DNA from: Bacteroidales bacterium
Lineage (GTDB): Bacteria; Bacteroidota; Bacteroidia; Bacteroidales; Paludibacteraceae
Direction: 5' to 3'
Assembly: GCA_900766775.1 (NCBI GenBank)
Contig: CAAFXN010000168.1
Location: forward strand, 1-12,974
Length of the DNA stretch: 12,974 nt
The notes under the pieces are model-generated. The model did not search any database, had not been told where the DNA came from, and was given only the letters and a program-made list of their open reading frames with translations. This document shows, one piece after another, positions 1 through 6,419 of the stretch. Each line of letters starts with the position of its first letter. The first letter of the stretch is position 1. A program made the translations under genes and the position numbers.

Positions 1-44
1 AAGAATCACCTAAGAATCACCTAAGAATCACCTAAGAATCACCT
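1..44. repeat. 11-bp perfect tandem repeat, four copies
   Basis: The unit AAGAATCACCT is repeated four times without change, followed by a partial fifth copy (AAGATT). The array probably continues upstream of the window edge. No spacers separate the units, so it is a minisatellite and not a CRISPR array. It is one of several arrays with an 11-bp period in this window. Confidence 0.95.
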
Positions 45-77
45 AAGATTGTATCGGTGGAGTTTCGACTAAAACTC

Positions 78-187
78 GGCGGGCAATTGGTCGGCACTTG
101 GTGGGCAATCGGTAGGTATTTGGTAGGTACTTGGCGGGTAATCGGTAGGTACTTGGTCGGTATTTGGCAGGCAAGCGGTTGGTATTC
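78..187. repeat. Degenerate 11-bp tandem array, ten units
   Basis: Ten consecutive 11-bp units all begin with GG. Most fit the pattern GGYNGGYAHYY, for example GGTAGGTATTT, GGTAGGTACTT and GGCGGGTAATC. There are no insertions or deletions across 110 bp, so the 11-bp phase is kept although the bases have diverged. The array ends about 95 bp before the promoter at 283-314. An open frame at 57-365 runs through it, but its protein is only the translated repeat (GTW/GRYLVG-like), so I do not call a gene. The remaining stretch 188-282 shows nothing I recognise. Confidence 0.9.
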
Positions 188-282
188 ATGGGGCTGCTGT
201 GGGTGGGGGATTCTTGGAAGACAACTGTTTGGGCGTGGCGGCTGTTGTTTATTAAGGAAAAATGTAAAACTTTTAGGATTTA

Positions 283-314
283 TTTGCGTATATCGTGAAA
301 AAAGCGTACCTTTG
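283..314 (+). promoter_or_regulatory. Bacteroidota-type promoter (-33 TTTG, -7 TACCTTTG)
   Basis: TTTG at 283-286 and TACCTTTG at 307-314 are separated by 20 bp, matching the known Bacteroides consensus TTTG-N19/20-TAnnTTTG. Transcription should begin near 320. That leaves an mRNA leader of about 60 nt before the small membrane protein gene at 381, and probably drives coaX as well. Confidence 0.85.
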
Positions 315-380
315 CAGGCGAAATATGTTCGTATTCCGTTGCGAACACCATACGTCTTATTTTAACAACAATCCACAACT

Positions 381-797
381 ATGACAACAGGAGCAAAGGT
401 GGCTACCTCATTATCGGTCATCGCAGTCGTTGGACTGGCAGTGTTTATCTTTATCAAGTTCTTCTTTGTGTATAGTGAGGGTATCAACGAAGGAGACATC
501 AACTACTTCCAGAAAGAGGGTTTTATCTTCAAGACCTACGAGGGGAAGATGATTCAGACGGGCTACAACTCGAAGAACAGCAGCGCGACGATACAGTCGA
601 ACGAGTTCAAGTTCTCGGTGGACGACCCGCGTGTTGCGCAGCAGATAGAGGCGTCGAGCAATCGACAAATCAAACTGCACTGGAAGCGCTATCTTGGGAC
701 ATTGCCGTGGCGCGGCAACAGCGAGTACGTGGTGGACAGTATCGTGTCTGTGGCTCCCGTAGCGATGCCTGTTCAGGATGTGTTACCGCCGCAATAG
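381..797 (+). CDS. Small membrane-anchored protein of a conserved Bacteroidota family, function unknown
   Basis: This 138-residue protein has an N-terminal hydrophobic helix at about residues 8-30 (VATSLSVIAVVGLAVFIFIKF), followed by a soluble domain likely to face the periplasm. The soluble part has the conserved-looking segments YSEG, GxxFKTYEGKMIQTG, NEFKFSVDD and LPWRG. I recall similar short proteins in Bacteroides-type genomes, often labelled '6-phosphogluconate dehydrogenase'. Nothing here supports that label: no Rossmann glycine motif is visible and the protein is far too short for the enzyme. The ATG at 381 is the first in frame after the promoter at 283-314. The stop lies 6 bp before coaX, so the two genes are probably co-transcribed. 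The function cannot be stated from sequence. Confidence 0.8.
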   Translation: MTTGAKVATSLSVIAVVGLAVFIFIKFFFVYSEGINEGDINYFQKEGFIFKTYEGKMIQTGYNSKNSSATIQSNEFKFSVDDPRVAQQIEASSNRQIKLHWKRYLGTLPWRGNSEYVVDSIVSVAPVAMPVQDVLPPQ

Positions 798-803
798 AAC
801 CGC

Positions 804-1574
804 ATGAATCTCTGTATAGACCAAGGCAATTCGCGCACGAAAGTGGCGATAATAGGCGATGAGGGTAAGTTGCTGAATACCTTTATCTACAAGTCGTTTG
901 CGTCGTCGGATGTGGAGCGGCTCTTTTCGCTCTATCCTATCACGGACAGTATCATCTCTTCGGTGATAAACATCGAGCCCGCCGTGGTCAACTCGTTGCA
1001 CCGCCTGTCGGCGCATTTCATCCTGTTCGACCACAAGACGCCTATTCCTATTCGCAACGGCTACGACACGCCTGAGACGCTGGGTCAAGACCGACTGGCA
1101 GCAGCGGTGGGGGCGGTATCGCTTTGCCCGAATGAGAACCTGCTGATTATCGACGCAGGATCTGCGATTACCTACGATTATGTGTCTGCCGACGGGACGT
1201 TCTGCGGCGGGAACATCGCGCCCGGGATAAAGATGAGGCTGACCATGCTCAACCGCCTGACCAAGAAACTGCCGCTGGTGGAAGCCGAGGAGAGCGAGTT
1301 GATACCGCTCTTCGGGAAGAACACGCGGGACGCGATAGCCGCGGGTGTGGTGCGCGGCGTGGCGTATGAGGTGAAGGGCTATATGCGGACGCTGGTGGAC
1401 CGCGGGCAGCATTTTCAGACCTATCTCACGGGAGGAAATGCACCTTATATACTGAATAATGTCCGCTCCCACGGCAAGCGCAACTATGCCATCCACCACG
1501 AGAAACACCTCGTGCTGATTGGGCTGAACACGATTTTGAGTTATAATGTAGGACCCTCCCCAGCCCTCCCTTAA
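804..1574 (+). CDS. coaX: Type III pantothenate kinase
   Basis: CoaX phosphorylates pantothenate with ATP, the first step of coenzyme A synthesis, in the cytoplasm. The 256-residue length fits the family. Visible ASKHA-fold motifs are the N-terminal phosphate-binding DQGNSRTK (residues 6-13), GQDRLAAAVGA (94-104) with the likely catalytic Asp96, IDAGSAIT (116-123), GGNIAPG (135-141), the NTRDAIAAGVVRG helix (173-185) and TGG (209-211). The gene follows the small membrane protein gene by 6 bp and probably shares its promoter. The family-like sequence ends at about LIGLNTILSYN (residue 248). The last eight residues (VGPSPALP) and the TAA come from a palindromic repeat that begins near 1549, so the C-terminus looks altered by the repeat. 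The catalytic core appears intact. Confidence 0.95.
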   Translation: MNLCIDQGNSRTKVAIIGDEGKLLNTFIYKSFASSDVERLFSLYPITDSIISSVINIEPAVVNSLHRLSAHFILFDHKTPIPIRNGYDTPETLGQDRLAAAVGAVSLCPNENLLIIDAGSAITYDYVSADGTFCGGNIAPGIKMRLTMLNRLTKKLPLVEAEESELIPLFGKNTRDAIAAGVVRGVAYEVKGYMRTLVDRGQHFQTYLTGGNAPYILNNVRSHGKRNYAIHHEKHLVLIGLNTILSYNVGPSPALP

Positions 1575-1592
1575 AGGGAGGGAGAAGGAGGT
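1551..1592 (+). repeat. GC-rich palindromic element overlapping the coaX 3' end
   Basis: CCCTCCCTT (1564-1572) and AAGGGAGGG (1574-1582) form a near-perfect hairpin flanked by GGACCCTCCCCAG and GAGAAGGAGGTC. It belongs to the same family as the copies at 4541-4597, 6226-6265, 12504-12553, 12558-12630 and 12912-12961. Here it contributes the last coaX codons and the stop. The hairpin lacks a T-run, so it is a repeat and not a convincing terminator. Confidence 0.85.
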
Positions 1593-1640
1593 CAGCGCGC
1601 GGTGGAAAATCAGAGAAAATGCTATAAAAAGTAAAAAAAA

Positions 1641-1672
1641 TGCCAAACATTTGCGTGTTTGGTATTTTTTTT
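1641..1672 (+). terminator. Intrinsic terminator of coaX
   Basis: TGCCAAACA (1641-1649) pairs with TGTTTGGTA (1656-1664), including one G-T pair. It encloses a 6-nt loop, TTTGCG, and is followed by a run of T at about 1665-1672. This is a standard intrinsic terminator for the upstream gene pair. The loop contains the -33 box of the next promoter. Confidence 0.8.
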
Positions 1673-1681
1673 GTAACTTTG
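1650..1681 (+). promoter_or_regulatory. Bacteroidota-type promoter (TTTG, TAACTTTG) for the envelope cluster
   Basis: TTTG at 1650-1653 and TAACTTTG at 1674-1681 have the exact 20-bp spacing seen at the other promoters here. Transcription should start near 1687, about 35 nt before the outer-membrane protein gene. No other promoter of this type was seen up to lptC, so this one probably drives 1722-5134. Confidence 0.85.
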
Positions 1682-1721
1682 CAGGCTGATATGGAAAAAG
1701 CAATTATTTTGGACTAACCGA

Positions 1722-2954
1722 ATGCAGACATTAAAACGATATATCGTATTGCTAACGGGTGTGTTGATGCTACCTTTTGCGGCGTCCGTAGCCATGGCTC
1801 AGAACGGCACTTCTTCGCCTTATTCGCGATTTGGCTATGGCGATTTGAATGACAATGTGCCCAATACCTACCGCGCCATGGGTGGCGTGGGGCTTGGTAT
1901 GCGGAGCAATAAGGTCATCAACCCCGCGCAACCTGCGTCGCTCACGGCGGGCGATAGCCTGACCTTTATGTTCGACTTGGCGGCAAGTATCATGTGGTCG
2001 GCTTACTCGGACGTGTCGGGCAGCCGCAACAAGGCGAACGGAAACTTGGAATACTTGTCGCTGCAGTTTCCGCTCTATAAGCGGTATATCGCGCTTTCGG
2101 CAGGCGTATTGCCTTATTCCTCAGTGGGTTACGATTTGGCGGTGGGCGACTCTATCAACTCAGATTACCACTACACGGCGTCTTATGTGGGCACGGGCGG
2201 GATTAGTCAGGTCTATGGCGGTTTGAGTTTCAACATATGCGACTGGGTGGCGTTGGGCGCGAACGTCTATTACATGTTCGGCACCACGACTAACACGCGC
2301 ACGCTGACCTTCACGGAGGCGGCGCTGAAAGGCAGTTCGCAGGAGTCGGAACTCCGCGTGAGCAGTATCCGTCTGCGCTACGGTGCGCAGTTCTTCCATA
2401 CCTTCGGCGACCACACCATCGTGCTGGGCGGTGTCTTCGAGAATAAGCAGAAGATGAGCAGCACCTCGTTTACCACTATCGAGACGCAGTCGGAGGATAC
2501 CGTCTCGGTGCTGGAAGGCGGGTTTGAACTGCCGATGGTGTATGGCGGCGGCGTGAGTTACAGTTGGGCTAACCGCCTGACGGTGGCTTTTGACTATCAA
2601 CGGCAGTGTATGTCAGCGGCGATGTACCATGGCAAGACCCATGCCTTCCGCGACAGAAGTCGCTATAGCGCGGGCGTCGAGTATCGCCATAATCCCAACG
2701 GACGCAGATACTACGAGCGCATGCTCTGGCGCTGCGGCGTGAATGTGGCGGACTCCTATTCCTTGGAAAACAGTGCGCGGGACGTTACCGCCAGCATAGG
2801 TATCGGTTTCCCCCTGCGGACGGCGGCGACGGTGTTCAATGCCACGCTGGAATACACCCACCGAGGCAATGCCGCGACCTTGCAGGAGAACTCGCTGAGG
2901 CTGACCATCAACGCCTCCATCTCCGAGAACTGGTTCTTCAAGCGGAAGTTGTGA
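1722..2954 (+). CDS. Predicted outer-membrane beta-barrel protein
   Basis: The 410-residue protein has a clear signal peptide: KR, a hydrophobic stretch from about residue 8 to 22, and a cleavage site AMA|Q after residue 26. The mature part has alternating aromatic and polar strands with Gly/Tyr-rich turns (SRFGYGDLND, RAMGGVGLGMRSNK, NPAQPASLTAG). It ends in the aromatic strand NWFFKRKL, a common ending for Bacteroidales barrels. The start SSPYSRFGYGD and the MGGxGxG segment are typical of Bacteroidota outer-membrane proteins encoded beside coaX and lptC. A transport role (FadL/OmpP1-like) is possible, but I see no ligand-specific motif. It is the first gene after the promoter at 1650-1681. 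Confidence 0.8.
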   Translation: MQTLKRYIVLLTGVLMLPFAASVAMAQNGTSSPYSRFGYGDLNDNVPNTYRAMGGVGLGMRSNKVINPAQPASLTAGDSLTFMFDLAASIMWSAYSDVSGSRNKANGNLEYLSLQFPLYKRYIALSAGVLPYSSVGYDLAVGDSINSDYHYTASYVGTGGISQVYGGLSFNICDWVALGANVYYMFGTTTNTRTLTFTEAALKGSSQESELRVSSIRLRYGAQFFHTFGDHTIVLGGVFENKQKMSSTSFTTIETQSEDTVSVLEGGFELPMVYGGGVSYSWANRLTVAFDYQRQCMSAAMYHGKTHAFRDRSRYSAGVEYRHNPNGRRYYERMLWRCGVNVADSYSLENSARDVTASIGIGFPLRTAATVFNATLEYTHRGNAATLQENSLRLTINASISENWFFKRKL

Positions 2955-3097
2955 TGGGGGACCGCGCTTCGCGCTGAAAGACCGCTGACCACTATGGTGC
3001 GGCTCCCGACTTGTCGGGATAACACTTCCGACCGCACCTCCACTGACCACTAACCACTGAATACTAATAAAATAACTCTTAAAACATACCAACATTT
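2955..3097. repeat. Nested palindromes in the gap between the OMP and TPR genes
   Basis: GGTGCGG (2996-3002) and CCGCACC (3032-3038) enclose an inner palindrome TCCCGAC-TT-GTCGGGA at 3004-3019. Just upstream, GCGC-TTC-GCGC makes a small hairpin near 2964-2974. The end (about 3040-3060) is a CACTGACCACTAACCACTGA tract related to those at 6067-6100 and 6688-6718. The inner palindrome recurs exactly at 8406-8421. No T-run or promoter is seen, so transcription probably continues into the TPR gene. Confidence 0.75.
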
Positions 3098-4528
3098 ATG
3101 AAACTAAAATCGTTTATTGCTCTGGCGTTGTGCGCTGCTATTCCGGCAGTCTGCAGCGCGAAGAAACCGAAGAAAGTAGAAACCGAAGAGGCGCAGCAGG
3201 CACCCGCAGCGGTAGCCGAGCCCGAGGAAACACCCACGATTACGGAGGAGTGCGTCATCAATGTTTCGCTCTTCAACGAGAGTGTGAAGAACAAACAGTT
3301 CGCCGACGCCTACGAGCCGTGGTGGGAAGTGTACACCACTTGCCCGAACGCCAACAAGGCTATCTACACGCAGGGTAGCAAAATCATCGAGTGGAAGTAC
3401 AAGAACGCTACCGACGAAGCCGAGAAAGACCGTCTGCGCAAGTTGTTGCTGGAGATGAGCGATAAGCGTATCAAGTACTTTGGCGACGACCCCAAGTACC
3501 CCGCTGCTTACGTGCTGGGCTTGAAGGGACTGGACTACTGCGAGTACTTCCCCGAAGACCCCGCGAGCGAGAACTGCTACTCGTGGCTGAAAGCGTCGGT
3601 GGAGGGCATGAAGGAGAAAAGCCAAATCATGGTCTTGGTGAAGTTGGTGGATGTGTCGTATGCTATCTACAAGACTAACCCCGACCAATACGGCGAGCGC
3701 TTCATTGCTGACTACGAGTTGGCGTCGAACTACCTCTCGCAGAAAGCAGCCAACCCCGCGGACAAGAACGCGGCTATCGCTGCCAAGCAGAAAGACTATG
3801 TGGACAATATCTTCGCTATCTCCGGCGCGGCAGACTGCTCTAAGTTGGACGAGATTTACGCACAGGTGGTAGAGGACAACAAGGAGAACATGGACATGCT
3901 CGGCAAGGTGGCAGCGCTGTACAAACGCGTGAAATGCACCGAGAGCGATGTCTATTTCGCTGCTTGCGAGAACGCTCACCGTTTGCAACCCACCGAGGAG
4001 TCGGCTGCCGGCTGCGCACGCATGTCCACCAAGAAAGAGGACTACCGCGGTGCTATCGAGTACTACGAGCAGGCTATCTCTTTGGCTACGGCTATCGACC
4101 CCGCCGATGAGGATATCGCAGACTATCAGTACAGCATTGCGCTGATTTACCTCTCTAACCTTAAGAATTACCCGCAGGCGCGTGCGTATGCGCGTGCGTC
4201 GCTCAACAGCCGCGAGGACCAAGGACGCTGTTACATCGTGATTGGTTGCGCCTATGCGGCTTCGCAGCCTTACTCCACCGCAGACTATCCTGCTGCCAAG
4301 GCGGCTATCTTGAACAAGACCGTCTTCTGGGCGGCTGTGGATAAGTTCGTGAAGGCGAAGTCGGTTGACCCTTCTTGCGCTGCCGACGCCGACAAACTGA
4401 TTGCTACTTACAGCAAGTACTATCCCACCCGCGAGGAGATGTTCGACCTCCCGAATGAACTGGGCGGAGCGACCTACTACGTAGGCGGCTGGATAGGTGA
4501 GACCACCACCTGCCGTGCAGGCAAATAA
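3098..4528 (+). CDS. Exported tetratricopeptide-repeat protein
   Basis: The 476-residue protein starts with a signal peptide (KLK, a hydrophobic core FIALALCAAIPAV, and CSA|KK as the likely cut after residue 21). A Lys/Glu/Pro/Ala-rich linker follows to about residue 48. The rest is helical, with TPR-like signatures spread along it: FADAYEPWWEVYTTCP, EDYRGAIEYYEQAISLA, ADYQYSIALIYLSNLKNYPQARAYARASL and AAVDKFVKAKSVDP. A protein of this type sits between the barrel protein and LptC in related genomes, which suggests an envelope-assembly role, but no partner is shown by the sequence. Its stop (TAA, 4526-4528) is 3 bp before the lptC start, which supports co-transcription. A long open frame on the other strand is a composition artefact. 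Confidence 0.85.
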   Translation: MKLKSFIALALCAAIPAVCSAKKPKKVETEEAQQAPAAVAEPEETPTITEECVINVSLFNESVKNKQFADAYEPWWEVYTTCPNANKAIYTQGSKIIEWKYKNATDEAEKDRLRKLLLEMSDKRIKYFGDDPKYPAAYVLGLKGLDYCEYFPEDPASENCYSWLKASVEGMKEKSQIMVLVKLVDVSYAIYKTNPDQYGERFIADYELASNYLSQKAANPADKNAAIAAKQKDYVDNIFAISGAADCSKLDEIYAQVVEDNKENMDMLGKVAALYKRVKCTESDVYFAACENAHRLQPTEESAAGCARMSTKKEDYRGAIEYYEQAISLATAIDPADEDIADYQYSIALIYLSNLKNYPQARAYARASLNSREDQGRCYIVIGCAYAASQPYSTADYPAAKAAILNKTVFWAAVDKFVKAKSVDPSCAADADKLIATYSKYYPTREEMFDLPNELGGATYYVGGWIGETTTCRAGK

Positions 4529-4531
4529 ACA

Positions 4532-5134
4532 GTGAGACTTCTTTGGAACCATAGTGCACCATCCCTGTCCCTCCTGCTGAGGAGGGTAGGGGTGGTGTTC
4601 GTGCTTTTCGCAGGGCTGATGGCGGGCACCGCCGGCTGCTCGCGCGGGGAGATGAAGATTGACCGCGTGGCGCTGAGCGAACGGGCGACAGTGCCCGTGC
4701 TGGACGCCAGCGAGGTGAGCACCCTCATCTCCGACTCGGGCATCACGCGCTATCGTATCAACGCGCAGCAATGGCGTATCTACGACAAGGCGAAGCCCGC
4801 CTATTGGGACTTCCCGAAGGGTATCTATCTGGAGAAGTTCGACGAGGAACTGAATGTCAACGCCTCGCTCCGCTCCGACTATGCCAAGTACTGGGAGGAG
4901 GAGCAGATTTGGCACCTGACGGGCAATGTCTATGCCGTGAACGAGAAGAACGAGATATTCGAGACGCCCGAACTCTATTGGAACCAGAAGGCAGAGACGG
5001 TCTATTCCGACTCGGTCATCAAAATCACCCGCGAGCAGTCTATCATAGAGGGCATAGGCTTCACCTCCAACCAAGAGATGACCAAATACACCATCCTGAA
5101 ACCGACAGGGGTGTTCCCCATCAAGGACGAGTAA
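4532..5134 (+). CDS. lptC: LPS export ABC transporter periplasmic protein LptC (lipoprotein form)
   Basis: LptC forms part of the bridge that carries lipopolysaccharide from the inner-membrane LptBFG transporter towards the outer membrane. The C-terminal part fits the family's beta-jellyroll: SGITRYRINAQQWRIYDKA, WDFPKGIYLEKFDE, LRSDYAKYWEEEQIWHLTGNVYAVNEKNEIFETPELYWNQKAETVYSDS and GFTSNQEMTKYTI. The N-terminus ends in a lipobox-like TAGC with Cys36, so membrane anchoring by lipid is likely, where E. coli LptC has a transmembrane helix. The start is a GTG at 4532, 3 bp after the TPR stop, and I see no better start before the lipobox. Residues of about 4-22 are encoded by a reverse-oriented palindromic repeat (4541-4597), so part of the signal sequence is repeat-derived. 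The stop codon lies in an AT-rich inverted repeat. Confidence 0.88.
   Translation: MRLLWNHSAPSLSLLLRRVGVVFVLFAGLMAGTAGCSRGEMKIDRVALSERATVPVLDASEVSTLISDSGITRYRINAQQWRIYDKAKPAYWDFPKGIYLEKFDEELNVNASLRSDYAKYWEEEQIWHLTGNVYAVNEKNEIFETPELYWNQKAETVYSDSVIKITREQSIIEGIGFTSNQEMTKYTILKPTGVFPIKDE
4541..4597 (-). repeat. Palindromic element inside the lptC 5' coding region
   Basis: CACCATCCCTGTCCCTCC (4557-4574) and GGAGGGTAGGGGTGGTG (4581-4597) form an imperfect hairpin around TGCTGA. The preceding GGAACCAT (4544-4551) is the reverse complement of the ATGGTTCC tail of the mtaB copies, so the whole element is present in opposite orientation. It is read in frame and encodes most of residues 4-22 of LptC. 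Confidence 0.8.
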
Positions 5135-5307
5135 GAATTATGAATTAAGAATTATGAATTATGAGTGCTCATGCTCTGAAATTCAATTCCTATGTTCTCT
5201 TAATTCTTAATTCATAATTCTTAATTAAATAAGGTTCATGCTCAGAAATTCGATTCCTATGTTCTCTTAATTCTTAATTCATAATTCTTAATTAAATTAG
5301 GTTCATA
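5132..5307. repeat. AT-rich inverted repeat and 67-bp tandem duplication
   Basis: AAGAATTATGAATT occurs twice in tandem (5133-5146, 5147-5160). A perfect 22-bp inverted match to 5132-5153 lies at 5202-5223 and again at 5269-5290. The second and third arms sit in a 67-bp unit (starting TCATGCTC at 5169 and 5236) present twice with few changes; a third copy begins at 5303 and soon diverges. The TAA stop of lptC forms the edge of the left arm. A transcript could fold into a long A-U hairpin that ends the lptC message. No -33/-7 promoter was seen before fabG. Confidence 0.85.
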
Positions 5308-5316
5308 ATTCTCTCC

Positions 5317-6060
5317 ATGCTTCTTTCCGGAAAAACAGCCATTATCACGGGTGCTGCGCGAGGTATCGGGCGGCAGATAGCCCTGCTCTTTGCCAAGGAG
5401 GGCTGCAATATCGCGATTACCTATATCGTACCCGATGAGCCTGCCGCCGAGGTGGTCGCAGAGGCGCAGGCACTGGGCGTGCAAGCCAAAGCCTACCTGA
5501 GCGACGCGGCGGATTTCGACGCTGCCCACGAGGTGGTGCAGCAGGTGCTCACGGACTTTGGCGGACGCATAGACATCATGGTGAACAACGCGGGTATCAC
5601 GCGCGACACGCTCTTGCTACGTATGACCGAGCAGCAGTGGGACGACGTGCTGCATGTCAACCTCAAGTCGGCGTTCAACTTCACCCACGCCGTCGCGCCT
5701 GTCATGATGCGTCAGCGCACGGGCTCCATCATCTCGCTCTCGTCGGTCGTAGGGCTGAACGGCAACGCAGGACAGGCGAACTACGCCGCGTCCAAGGCAG
5801 GTATCATCGCACTGATGAAGACCACGGCAAAGGAGTTGGGTGCGCGCGGTGTCAGAGCCAATGCCATAGCGCCGGGCTTTATCTGGACCGACATGACGCA
5901 GTCGCTGCCCGAGGATGTGCACCAACACTTCCTCTCGCTCATCCCCATGAAACGCGCAGGCAAGCCCGAAGAGGTGGCGCAGACCGCTCTCTTCCTCGCC
6001 TCCGACCTCTCGTCCTATATCTCGGGGCAGGTGATACAGGTGAACGGCGCGATGGGATAG
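5317..6060 (+). CDS. fabG: 3-oxoacyl-[acyl-carrier-protein] reductase
   Basis: FabG reduces 3-oxoacyl-ACP to 3-hydroxyacyl-ACP with NADPH in the fatty-acid elongation cycle. The 247-residue protein is a complete short-chain dehydrogenase/reductase. It has the cofactor loop TGAARGIG (11-18), NNAG (90-93), Asn115, catalytic Ser143 (SLSSVVG), Tyr156 and Lys160 in YAASK, and APGFIWTDM after the active site. GNAGQANYAASKAG and the C-terminal SSYISGQVIQVNGAMG closely follow the FabG subgroup, which favours FabG over other SDR enzymes. The ATG at 5317 leaves the usual few residues before the first strand. The gene stands apart from lptC by the AT-rich repeat block, and how it is transcribed is unclear. 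Confidence 0.93.
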   Translation: MLLSGKTAIITGAARGIGRQIALLFAKEGCNIAITYIVPDEPAAEVVAEAQALGVQAKAYLSDAADFDAAHEVVQQVLTDFGGRIDIMVNNAGITRDTLLLRMTEQQWDDVLHVNLKSAFNFTHAVAPVMMRQRTGSIISLSSVVGLNGNAGQANYAASKAGIIALMKTTAKELGARGVRANAIAPGFIWTDMTQSLPEDVHQHFLSLIPMKRAGKPEEVAQTALFLASDLSSYISGQVIQVNGAMG

Positions 6061-6154
6061 GGTAGGTAGTGGTCAGTGCTTAGTAATCAGTGATTAGTAG
6101 AGTAGAGGTGTTGCAAAAGGGGAACCCCTAACGTTAAGTTACAGATACCAAGTC

Positions 6155-6193
6155 AAAGAGGCTGCCTAACAAGTCAAGTTAGGCAGCCTCTTT
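6155..6193. terminator. Strong hairpin after fabG, possible bidirectional terminator
   Basis: AAAGAGGCTGCCTAAC (6155-6170) and GTTAGGCAGCCTCTTT (6178-6193) form a perfect 16-bp stem with a 7-nt loop. There are only three T's after it, so termination is plausible but not certain. It lies about 95 bp after the fabG stop. Confidence 0.6.
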
Positions 6194-6375
6194 GCGTATA
6201 AGAAAAACATTTTGATATGCTTTGCCACTCCCCCGCCTCCCTCTTAGAGGGGGGAGGGGGTACGGGGGCGGGAGGAGTACTCGGCATTCAGCCGCACTAT
6301 GACCTTCTTTTTTTACCCCGACCAATCGGGGCGTACTCGGTGGCTGCGCATAAGAGACTTGTTAGGCAGCCTCTT
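6156..6375. repeat. 20-bp perfect inverted repeat bracketing about 180 bp
   Basis: AAGAGGCTGCCTAACAAGTC at 6156-6175 is matched exactly by its reverse complement at 6356-6375. The left arm is also the left half and loop of the hairpin at 6155-6193. The enclosed segment contains a palindromic element and no gene. It is too short for an autonomous mobile element but has the form of a small non-autonomous one. Confidence 0.75.
6226..6265. repeat. Palindromic element, intergenic copy
   Basis: ACTCCCCCGCCTCCCTCTT and the following AGAGGGGGGAGGGGGTACGG form the GC-rich hairpin of the same family found in coaX, lptC and mtaB. This copy is outside any gene and shows that the element is not confined to coding sequence. 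Confidence 0.75.
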
Positions 6376-6419
6376 GTTATCGCCCCTGCGCTTCCCCTGC
6401 TATTCCCCAGCAGTCTTGC

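Noticed and set aside
1..187. Tandem arrays considered as a CRISPR remnant
   Set aside because: The units are 11 bp, directly adjacent, without unique spacers, and no cas gene is present.
57..365. 102-codon open frame at the window start
   Set aside because: It is the translation of the 11-bp repeat array and runs across the promoter at 283-314.
381..797. Annotation of the 138-residue protein as 6-phosphogluconate dehydrogenase
   Set aside because: The protein is far shorter than the enzyme, starts with a membrane helix and has no visible nucleotide-binding motif.
783..1703. 306-codon minus-strand frame opposite coaX
   Set aside because: coaX on the + strand has all family motifs. The minus frame has an Arg/His/Val-rich composition typical of antisense shadows.
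3104..5074. 656-codon open frame on the minus strand across the TPR and lptC genes
   Set aside because: It lies opposite two well-supported genes, its translation is Leu/Val/Arg-rich without recognisable motifs, and it has no promoter. It follows from the codon usage of the + strand genes.
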